Below, piece after piece: positions 5,943 to 13,219 of a DNA stretch of 18,048 nt. Each line of letters begins with the position of its first letter. Position 1 is the first letter of the stretch. Source of the DNA: Ilumatobacteraceae bacterium (GTDB taxonomy: Bacteria > Actinomycetota > Acidimicrobiia > Acidimicrobiales > Ilumatobacteraceae); NCBI GenBank assembly GCA_016463105.1, contig JAEMRY010000003.1:1-18048 (forward strand). The letters are read 5' to 3'. A model generated the notes under the pieces. It was not told the DNA's origin and made no database searches. It saw only the letters and a program-made list of their open reading frames with translations. The position numbers and the translations under genes are program-made.

Positions 5943-8066
5943 CTACTTGGACTTGACGGTTGGGACATCAGTATTTGTTAGATCAATTGAAATGATCTGC
6001 TTAGAATCCTGTCTGCGCAATAACACAACTAATGCAATGAGTTTCTTCTGCACGTCAACTGGTTGTCCAAAATTGACCAAAGTACCTGACCGCAAAGTCA
6101 TGGTTAATTGGTTTGGTCCCGCCGTACCGACATTTAATACCACCTTCATTAGTTCATCGGGTAGCGCCTTTGCTAATTGGGCCGCAGCCCTATATATATC
6201 GCCGGCACTACCCCCAGGAGCAAGATTTGCTCCTACTCCTGTGATCTGCAAGTACGCAGTTGGTTGCCCAGTTTCGACTGCCAAAACCCGTGCATCCTGA
6301 TCGACGATTCTGGCTCGATTATCTACACCGATAAACCAAGCCACTGGAACTCGTTCAACTATTTCGATAGTTAATCGCGTAGGAAAGTACGTCCGAATTC
6401 GTACCGAATCTACCCACGGATCTCCCTCAAGTCGACGTTCAGCAGCGTTTGTATCAACAGTGAGTACAGACTTTCCAAGGAGCGATTTTTTTACTGATGT
6501 AACCAAGTCGGCGTTCATATAACGAACACCTTCGACATCGATCTTGCGCACTCCGACGATTGGTGAAGCCAAGACAACTAATACGCAAGCAATTACTCCG
6601 AAGACTGAACCTGCCAAGACAAGCAACCTCTTTTTGTTGCGTGATGCGTTGGTGGCAACAACTTTGCGCCGACTAGCCCAACGAGAATCTTCAATAACCG
6701 TCCCCGAATTTGAAGTCGGCGCAATATGCACCGAACTCGTTTGCTCGTCAACAGGGAAGTCGCTGTCAGTCGGCAAGCGTAATTCTTCGTCAACAATCAC
6801 TATTCGCCCATCATTTGTTTTTAACGACAACGAAGAAACGGATGATTCGCTAGCTAGTTCATTAGCGCGTTCGCTAGCTAGTTCACTAGCGCTTTCACTC
6901 GTGTGAACATCAGGTCGCACTACTCGCAAATTGCTAATTGGGGTCAAGTCACCCGTAAATGCATCATGTAGTTCGGCCATCACATCATCAGATAACTGCT
7001 CAGAAAATGTCGGCATCGGAATTGACAAATCTGTGTCTGCAGATGTGCCAAATGCTGCATCAAGTTGTGAGTCGTGTTTTTGTTCAAACAAAGATTGCGC
7101 ACCTGCATCAACAGCAACTGCACTTGAAAAACCAACTAATCGAATTTCGCTACGAAGATCTATCCCGTGAGTTTCAGAAACTCGATCACGAATAAACGTC
7201 ATTACCTCTGCAACGTCGTCGGCGCTTCCGTCTTCATCTGCCTGAATAAAGTTTGCGTGCTTGTCAGAAATACTTGCAGAACCGATTCGATAACCACGCA
7301 AACCTAAACCATCAATTAATGCACCCGCTGAAGTTGCACCCGCTACTGGATTGACGAAAACAGAACCAGCATTTTGACCACCAGGTTGATGATCGCGACG
7401 CCATTTGACTATTTCTGTCATCCGTGCTTCGCCTTGCGCTGAATCGCCCCAACTCAATCGAAGAGTCGCTGACAACACAACATGTTGGTCTGTCAAATCT
7501 GAACCTCGAAACCGCAAACCCAAGTTCGCAGCCGAAACATTGGCCTCAATACCTCGGTCGATATGAAACAGTCGAACGCTAATTAACGAAGCAATCATGT
7601 CCGCACCATGGCCACCAGCGTTCATTCGCACTGCCCCACCAAGCGAACCTGGCACCCCAACTGCCCACTCAAAGCCTGTCAAACCGTGATGCACACTTTG
7701 TCTTGCCAATACAGGCAACGACGCCATTGATCCTGCAATCAAAATTGGTTGCTCGTTAATTTGAGGCAAACTAATTTGCTCAGCAAATGGACCAAGAGTG
7801 ATTGCTACTCCGCGAAAACCGCTGTCGCTGACCAGCATGTTGCTACCACGGCCGAGCACAATCACAGGGACGCGAACTTTAGAAAGTGCTCGCGACAATG
7901 CATGCAAATCTTCGACACTCAATATCCGCATGAATATCGACGCTTCTCCGCCAACTCGATAGGTCGTATACGGACCTATCGGTTCATTTAGAGTTGCTCG
8001 GTCGCCTAGAAGTGAAGCCAGTCGCGAAAGATCTTTGTCACTTGGACGCGAAATATCAGTGATCAT
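5943..8066 (-). CDS. murB-ftsQ: MurB–FtsQ fusion: UDP-MurNAc dehydrogenase joined to divisome protein FtsQ
   Basis: One 707-residue ORF. Residues 1-312 are MurB, the FAD enzyme reducing UDP-GlcNAc-enolpyruvate to UDP-MurNAc. They show TTYRVGG (34-40), LGRGSNMLVSD (71-81), VGVPGSLGGAVRMNAGG (136-152), NAGSVFVNP (232-240, proton-donor Ser235) and LRSEIRLVG (304-312, Glu307). The usual YR.S is FRGS (186-189). Residues about 313-479 form an acidic, Ser-rich linker with a small repeat. Residues 480-503 are a transmembrane helix after a basic patch (RNKKR). Residues 504-573 are a POTRA domain (VRKIDVEG...PWVDSVRIRTYFPTRLTIEIVER) and the rest is the FtsQ beta domain. FtsQ has a cytoplasmic N-terminus, so MurB would sit correctly in the cytosol. 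The ATG at 8066 follows the MurG–MurC stop by three bases, in the same frame. FtsQ links FtsL/FtsB to the wall synthases. Confidence 0.93.
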   Translation of the reverse strand: MITDISRPSDKDLSRLASLLGDRATLNEPIGPYTTYRVGGEASIFMRILSVEDLHALSRALSKVRVPVIVLGRGSNMLVSDSGFRGVAITLGPFAEQISLPQINEQPILIAGSMASLPVLARQSVHHGLTGFEWAVGVPGSLGGAVRMNAGGHGADMIASLISVRLFHIDRGIEANVSAANLGLRFRGSDLTDQHVVLSATLRLSWGDSAQGEARMTEIVKWRRDHQPGGQNAGSVFVNPVAGATSAGALIDGLGLRGYRIGSASISDKHANFIQADEDGSADDVAEVMTFIRDRVSETHGIDLRSEIRLVGFSSAVAVDAGAQSLFEQKHDSQLDAAFGTSADTDLSIPMPTFSEQLSDDVMAELHDAFTGDLTPISNLRVVRPDVHTSESASELASERANELASESSVSSLSLKTNDGRIVIVDEELRLPTDSDFPVDEQTSSVHIAPTSNSGTVIEDSRWASRRKVVATNASRNKKRLLVLAGSVFGVIACVLVVLASPIVGVRKIDVEGVRYMNADLVTSVKKSLLGKSVLTVDTNAAERRLEGDPWVDSVRIRTYFPTRLTIEIVERVPVAWFIGVDNRARIVDQDARVLAVETGQPTAYLQITGVGANLAPGGSAGDIYRAAAQLAKALPDELMKVVLNVGTAGPNQLTMTLRSGTLVNFGQPVDVQKKLIALVVLLRRQDSKQIISIDLTNTDVPTVKSK
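6847..6894 (-). repeat. 24-bp tandem duplication inside the MurB–FtsQ linker
   Basis: Two adjacent 24-bp units (6847-6870 and 6871-6894) differ at only two positions. Each contains CGCTAG...CTAGCG inverted arms, perfect in the unit at 6871-6894 and with one mismatch in the other. They encode the Ser/Glu/Ala/Leu-rich linker stretch SELASERANELASES. The unit length is a multiple of three, so gain or loss of a copy keeps frame and only changes linker length. Probably a recent slippage duplication in unconstrained sequence. Confidence 0.8.
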
Positions 8067-8069
8067 CGA

Positions 8070-10634
8070 TTAAACCTGACGACGAGAAATCAATTCGCCT
8101 GGAAGTGCCGCGATGTCGCCACAACCCATCGAAATGCACAAGTCACCGGATTTAAGTTCATTAGCCAAGAATTCTATGAGATCAACACGTTGCGCTCGGT
8201 ACACCACATTGCTCTGTGGGTGCGCATTGCGAACTGCCTCAACCACTAATTCGCCAGTTATCCCAGCAATTGGTTTCGTGCCAGACGCATAGATATCGGT
8301 AATGACTATCAGATCAGCATCTACGAATGAATCTGCATACAGATGCGAAATCACTGACATTCTGTTGAATCGATTTGGTTGAAAAACGGCAACAACTCGT
8401 GACCACGAATCAGATTCATCGCGTGCCCCTGCTAGCACAGCGGATATTTCGTTGGGTAAATGTGCATAGTCGTCGACATAGGTAACACCTTGATGCGTGC
8501 CATGTTGATCAAAACGTCTTGCAACACCTCCAAATTTCGAAAGAGCAGTACTTGCATCATCGAAACTTGCCCCAAGTTGCATCGCCATTGTTAGCGCCCC
8601 GAGCGCGTTACGAACATTGTGCATTCCACGTAGGCCAATCATAACTTCGCCTAATTTCGCGAAGTGCCCGTCTATTTTTTGACTAACCACAAAACGTGCA
8701 GACCCATTTTTAAATGAAACTTCGGTTGCAACAAAATCGGCTTTACTATGACTTGCTTGTGACGAGTCAGATTTAGATTCTCTATTGTCGAGTGCCGAAT
8801 ACGTAATCGCACCAAAATTTTGGGCAATTTCAGCGCACGCAAGATCATCAATGCAAAGAACTCTTGGGCCATTTACTTTGCCAACAAATTCAGAAAAACT
8901 TTGTCTAATCGCGTCAAAAGTCAAAAAATTGTCTAAATGATCAATATCGACATTCGTCAAAATCGCGCCCGCGAGCGGCAACTTCAAGTGCGACGAATCG
9001 CTTTCATCTGCTTCGACTACGAACAGTTCGCTATTTGTCCAAGACGCACCACGACCAAAATCTGCAACATCACCACCGATCAAATAACTCGGGTTCTTTT
9101 TTGCTTCAATCAAAATTGCAGCGAGCATTGACGACGTCGTAGTTTTGCCGTGCGTTCCAGCAACGCCAATACTCTTGGCTCGACTACATATATTCGCCAA
9201 CATCTCGCCTCTGCTAACAATCCTGATATTTCGTTTGCCGGCTTCGTCATATTCGATGTTGCTCTTAGCAATTGCTGGCGACCCGGTCACCAAATCGCAA
9301 TCGCCCACGGCTTTTCGATCGTGTCCAATATTTATCTTTACGCCAATCAGACGTAACCGATGGATAATTTCACTTTCGTTGATATCGCTGCCAGAAACAT
9401 GGTGCCCCATTTCGGCAAGAACTGTGGCTATCGCCGACATACCTGGCCCACCGACACCCACAATATGAATACGTTTTGGACTCGATAAATCAAGATGACT
9501 CGAATTAGTAGCGCTCGCAATGCTCGCGATCAATTCGCCCAATTTTGATTCGCGATGAACAGTGCCGGCAACTCGCGCCATTTTTGCCAATGACGAAAGT
9601 TTGTTCGAATCATCTATCAATTTGACTATTTGTTCGGCAAGAAGTTTTTGAGAATAAACACCTTCTTCTAAAACAACCGCTCCACCTAGGTCACCCAACC
9701 ATTTCGCGTTGAAAAACTGATGATTCTCGGCTGATTGCCTCCACGGAATCAACACACTGGGGCATCCAATGGTTGCAAGTTCGGCGATCGTGCTCGCTCC
9801 TGCCCGAGAGACAATTAAATCACTGGCCGCATAAAGATCTTCCATCGCTATGGTCGACGCCAGACGTTGATACTTTATTTTCGAACCGGCTGTCAGTTGT
9901 GGCAAGTCATCTTTGATATATCTCTCACCAGTCAAATGAATTACGCACAGATCTTCGCGATTTGAATTGTCTTCAACGAGTTGTCGAGTAACGGCGTTCA
10001 ACATCGCAGAGCCGAGTGATCCACCTGTGACGGCAATAACTTTGCTCGCCGCAGATAGCCCAAGTCGTTCTCGCGCACCTGCGCGGTTCGCGGCAATGTC
10101 AAGTGTGCGCAATGCTCGCCTGACCGGAGCCCCTGTCAATATTGCGTTTTGCAACTTGGTCGGCAAATATGCAACTGCAGTTGCCGTAGCTTTTCGCGAC
10201 TGCAGTCTTGTTGCCAATCCGGGTAATCGGTCATACGAAACTGTCAAAAATGGAATTCCGAGTTTTGTCGCGGCGCGCGAAGCAGCAACACTGCCATACC
10301 CACCAACCGATATAACGACTTTCGGTTTAAGCGTGAGCAATAATTTCACAGCCTGTCTGGTCGCAATCCGTAACGACTTGAGCGCTGAGATATTTTGCCT
10401 AAGTGACGAGAGCGAAACTTTGCGACTAAAGCCACGAACATCCAAAAGCGAAATTGGAATTCTGGTCGGTGGAACGAGTTTTGTTTCTATTCCAGTAGTT
10501 GTGCCAATAATGTGCAGATTTTGACTTGAATGTCCGGCGTCAATAAGTATTTCTGCCAACGCCAAAGCCGGAATCACGTGACCGCTTGTTCCTCCGCCAG
10601 TGATTACTGCAAACACAGACTGGTCTGTATCCAT
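8070..10634 (-). CDS. murG-murC: MurG–MurC fusion: lipid II-forming GlcNAc transferase joined to UDP-MurNAc:L-Ala ligase
   Basis: An 854-residue ORF (ATG at 10634; a TTG one codon upstream is also possible). Residues 1-375 are MurG, the GT-B transferase adding GlcNAc to lipid I at the inner membrane face. They have GGGTSGH (13-19), GGYGS (111-115), the donor-site SRAGASTIAEL (276-286) and ENHQFFNA (303-310). The family HEQN motif is missing; VSYD (132-135) stands in its place. After about ten linker residues, 386-854 is MurC, the ATP-dependent ligase adding L-alanine to UDP-MurNAc. It shows GVGGPGMS (393-400), the P-loop GTHGKTTT (493-500), EADESD (541-546), NVDIDHLD (561-568) and DDYAHLPNEI (721-730). 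FQPNRFNR and GCGD vary from the usual FQPHRYTR and GAGD. Both halves are family-typical in length with no frameshift signs, so a genuine fusion is likely. It lies 26 nt after ftsW. Confidence 0.94.
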   Translation of the reverse strand: MDTDQSVFAVITGGGTSGHVIPALALAEILIDAGHSSQNLHIIGTTTGIETKLVPPTRIPISLLDVRGFSRKVSLSSLRQNISALKSLRIATRQAVKLLLTLKPKVVISVGGYGSVAASRAATKLGIPFLTVSYDRLPGLATRLQSRKATATAVAYLPTKLQNAILTGAPVRRALRTLDIAANRAGARERLGLSAASKVIAVTGGSLGSAMLNAVTRQLVEDNSNREDLCVIHLTGERYIKDDLPQLTAGSKIKYQRLASTIAMEDLYAASDLIVSRAGASTIAELATIGCPSVLIPWRQSAENHQFFNAKWLGDLGGAVVLEEGVYSQKLLAEQIVKLIDDSNKLSSLAKMARVAGTVHRESKLGELIASIASATNSSHLDLSSPKRIHIVGVGGPGMSAIATVLAEMGHHVSGSDINESEIIHRLRLIGVKINIGHDRKAVGDCDLVTGSPAIAKSNIEYDEAGKRNIRIVSRGEMLANICSRAKSIGVAGTHGKTTTSSMLAAILIEAKKNPSYLIGGDVADFGRGASWTNSELFVVEADESDSSHLKLPLAGAILTNVDIDHLDNFLTFDAIRQSFSEFVGKVNGPRVLCIDDLACAEIAQNFGAITYSALDNRESKSDSSQASHSKADFVATEVSFKNGSARFVVSQKIDGHFAKLGEVMIGLRGMHNVRNALGALTMAMQLGASFDDASTALSKFGGVARRFDQHGTHQGVTYVDDYAHLPNEISAVLAGARDESDSWSRVVAVFQPNRFNRMSVISHLYADSFVDADLIVITDIYASGTKPIAGITGELVVEAVRNAHPQSNVVYRAQRVDLIEFLANELKSGDLCISMGCGDIAALPGELISRRQV

Positions 10635-10660
10635 CAAGAGGTTCTAGTTGTGTAAAGCAC

Positions 10661-11857
10661 TCACTTCATATTACGTGCGACATTGAGCAACAGCCCTGTC
10701 GCCGACATGCACACAAGTAGCGAACTTCCGCCATATGAAATGAGTGGCAGTGTCAAACCTGTCACTGGCATAGATCCAGACACTCCACCAATGTTGATGC
10801 ATGCTTGTAATGCAAACCACATTGTCACACCACCTGCCAGTAATGCACCGAACTTTTCAGGCGCACGCATGCTTGCTTGCAAACCAAAAAGAGTAAAAAT
10901 CAAAAAACCACCAATTACAAATATCACGCCGATCAAACCAAACTCTTCAGCAATCGTCGAAAAAATAAAGTCACTATGCGCTAGTGGCACATAGCCCCAC
11001 TTGCCGGTGCCTGCCCCGGCGCCAACACCAGCAATTCCTCCATTGGCAATAGAAAGTATTGATTGCCAAACTTGATATCCAAAGTGCTCTTTAGTTTCAT
11101 TTAAATTCAAAAATGCCGTCCAACGATGACGTCGAGACGAACTCATCAGAGTAAATAACAAACCAAGAAAAAATGAACCAGAAGCAAGTGAGACAACGAT
11201 TCTCGTCGGAATACCTGCCATAAACATGACTGTGAGCACGATGCACGACATAATGATTGCGCCACCTAGATCTTTTTGTATCAAGCAAAGAGCAACAGCA
11301 ATGCTCCAAACTCGCAAGATTGGAAGAGTTGTCCGCCAAGGGTCTGTGATCTCTTTTTGTCTGCGACCAAGCAAGTTTGCGCAATATGCGAGTAACGCAA
11401 ATTTTAAAAGTTCTGAAGGTTGAAAACCAATAGGTCCCATTTTTACCCAAGCACGAGCACCATTAGTGCTGACACCAATACTCGGAGCAAATGGCAACAA
11501 CATCAAGGCATATGAAACCATTAGCCCAGGAAATACCCATCGCCGCAACATTGGATAAGGAAACAGATAAAAGAAAAGCATTCCCAAGCCACCAAAACAC
11601 GCCCACATCGCTTGTTTGAAGAACATTTTCCACGGAGACATGCCGCTGTTCAGCGCAACAATCGACGAAGACGACAAAACCATGACTAATCCGAATGTCA
11701 CGAGACTTACAACAGTTATCAAAATATAGAAAAGCGTTGCGTTTGGCGGGCCCTGTGCGGGGCGACGTGTTCCTAATAGACCACGATTGTCAAGCACCGC
11801 ACGTCGGCGCTCTGCCAATGTCTGAGAACGACCTGGTTCAAGGATTGCTGTGCTCAC
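10661..11857 (-). CDS. ftsW: Septal peptidoglycan glycosyltransferase FtsW (SEDS family)
   Basis: Polytopic membrane polymerase that builds glycan strands from lipid II at the septum, working with FtsI. The 398-residue protein begins with a cytoplasmic tail of about 40 residues, as in other actinobacterial FtsW, then about ten hydrophobic segments. SEDS landmarks are NGARAWVKMGPIGFQPSELLK (from 132), QKDLGGA (194-200), the large-loop motif GTGKWGYVPLAHSDFIF (283-299) with Asp296 at the position expected to be catalytic, and GLTLPLISYGGSS (367-379). The GTG start at 11857 overlaps the murD stop as GTGA. It has the best ribosome site of any complete gene here, so start choice is secure. In actinobacteria FtsW rather than RodA occupies this position after murD. 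Confidence 0.97.
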   Translation of the reverse strand: MSTAILEPGRSQTLAERRRAVLDNRGLLGTRRPAQGPPNATLFYILITVVSLVTFGLVMVLSSSSIVALNSGMSPWKMFFKQAMWACFGGLGMLFFYLFPYPMLRRWVFPGLMVSYALMLLPFAPSIGVSTNGARAWVKMGPIGFQPSELLKFALLAYCANLLGRRQKEITDPWRTTLPILRVWSIAVALCLIQKDLGGAIIMSCIVLTVMFMAGIPTRIVVSLASGSFFLGLLFTLMSSSRRHRWTAFLNLNETKEHFGYQVWQSILSIANGGIAGVGAGAGTGKWGYVPLAHSDFIFSTIAEEFGLIGVIFVIGGFLIFTLFGLQASMRAPEKFGALLAGGVTMWFALQACINIGGVSGSMPVTGLTLPLISYGGSSLLVCMSATGLLLNVARNMK

Positions 11858-13218
11858 GATTTATCTCCTTTATTTTTATTTTTTGAAATTAAGGCGCGGA
11901 CTTCTTGCGCAAAATCTTCTCCGCGTTGTCCATAGTTCGAATACCAGTCATAACTCGTACACCCCGGCGAAAGCAGAACGACGTCCCCAGCGTTCGCAAG
12001 TTCGTCTGCAACCTTCACTGCGTTATGCATTGAATCTGCTCGACGGACTTCACAAACTCCAGAAAAAGCATTTTCTATTTCGCCAGCAGCGTTTCCGATT
12101 GCCACAACCGCTCGCATTCTTTTTGGCTGACTTGCCATCTCGCCAAGATCTAAACCTTTATTTTTTCCGCCTGCAATCAACACAATCGAGTCAAACGAAC
12201 GCAAGGCAACATTGGCCGCATGCGGACTCGTCGCCTTTGAGTCGTTGTACCACGACACACCTTGAGCGGTTGCAACAAGTTCAATACGGTGCGGTGCATT
12301 TACGAAATCTACGAGCGCTGTTGCAACATCTTGGCAAGTCGCTAGACCAGACTCGATTGTGATCGCAGCAGCAGCCAAAGCATTGGTCACATCGTGTGGC
12401 AAGCACCGTCGCATTTCTTCAATTCGCATTATTGGACCTTGCGGCGAAGTTAGTACTCCACCACGTGCGTGATAGTCACCTTCTTGATCACCAAAACTAA
12501 TGATCCGAGCACCACTTAAGCGTGCAATTTCAGTAATTGTCTCATCTGCTTGTGGTACAACAGCAACATCATCTGCGAGAAGATGAGCCCACATTTGTGC
12601 TTTCGCCAAACGATACGAATCCATTGACGAATGCCAATCCAGATGGTCGGGTGCAAGATTTAGCCAAACAGATGCTTTCGCCCGAAAGCTTTGCGTATAC
12701 GCAAGTCGAAAACTTGAACACTCAACGGCAAATACTTGAGCATCGCTTCTTAGCGCGGCAATAAGTGGCGTCTCGGTATTGCCAACCGCCATTGATCGAA
12801 AACCTGCCGCAGTACTCATTGCCGCAGCCATCAAAGTTGTCGTGGTTTTGCCATCAGTGCCGGTAACTGCGACCATTTTTCGCGGCTCAGCGGTAAGTGC
12901 TTCGAATTGATACGCGAGTTCAATCTCTGATGCAATTTTTTTATTCTGTTGTTTTGATATTTTTATAACTTGATGGCTTTCAGCAACACCGGGTGCTGGT
13001 GATATTTGATCTACTTCTTTAATTATTTTTTGCAACTGCTCTGAATTTGGAGCTGAGATGAATTGTGACCCAAGTTCTGCTGCAAATAATTCGTGGGTTT
13101 CGATTTCGAGTTGATCGGTTGAGTCATCAGCCAGAACAACACTTTGACCACGAGCCACAAGTTCGCGGGCTACTGATTTTCCTGCAATTGCTAGACCGTA
13201 AACCAGAGTCGTCGTCAT
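11854..13218 (-). CDS. murD: UDP-N-acetylmuramoylalanine–D-glutamate ligase
   Basis: Cytoplasmic Mur ligase adding D-glutamate to UDP-MurNAc-L-Ala. The 454-residue protein has an N-terminal Rossmann-like substrate domain (VYGLAIAGKSVARELVARG), the ATP P-loop VTGTDGKTTTT (118-128; Asp at the usually Asn position 122), ECSSFRL (166-172; usually ELSSFQL), NLAPDHLDWH (187-196), and the C-terminal domain with YNDSKATSP (324-332), GGKNKG (350-355) and LLSPGCTSYDWYSNYGQRGE (415-434). The frame is open to a further ATG at 13293, but that would add 25 hydrophobic residues encoded over mraY. The ATG at 13218 begins the family-standard MTTTLVYGLAIAG and follows the mraY stop by one base, so it is preferred. 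It ends in a GTGA overlap with ftsW. Confidence 0.96.
   Translation of the reverse strand: MTTTLVYGLAIAGKSVARELVARGQSVVLADDSTDQLEIETHELFAAELGSQFISAPNSEQLQKIIKEVDQISPAPGVAESHQVIKISKQQNKKIASEIELAYQFEALTAEPRKMVAVTGTDGKTTTTLMAAAMSTAAGFRSMAVGNTETPLIAALRSDAQVFAVECSSFRLAYTQSFRAKASVWLNLAPDHLDWHSSMDSYRLAKAQMWAHLLADDVAVVPQADETITEIARLSGARIISFGDQEGDYHARGGVLTSPQGPIMRIEEMRRCLPHDVTNALAAAAITIESGLATCQDVATALVDFVNAPHRIELVATAQGVSWYNDSKATSPHAANVALRSFDSIVLIAGGKNKGLDLGEMASQPKRMRAVVAIGNAAGEIENAFSGVCEVRRADSMHNAVKVADELANAGDVVLLSPGCTSYDWYSNYGQRGEDFAQEVRALISKNKNKGDKS
11863..11870 (-). promoter_or_regulatory. Strong ribosome binding site of ftsW within murD
   Basis: On the minus strand AAGGAGAT lies 5 nt before the GTG at 11857, inside the last codons of murD. 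Most other starts in the cluster have no clear Shine-Dalgarno sequence and seem to rely on coupling. This strong site with a weak GTG codon may give ftsW its own initiation rate. Confidence 0.65.
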
Positions 13219-13219
13219 T

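Noticed and set aside
9967..10524. Plus-strand ORF of 185 codons opposite the MurG half
   Set aside because: It is fully antisense to conserved MurG motifs and shows no family features; it is open only because of codon use on the other strand.
11850..12362. Plus-strand ORF of 170 codons opposite murD
   Set aside because: Composition is Gln/Leu/Arg/His-rich, typical of an out-of-phase shadow frame; it overlaps conserved MurD C-terminal motifs.
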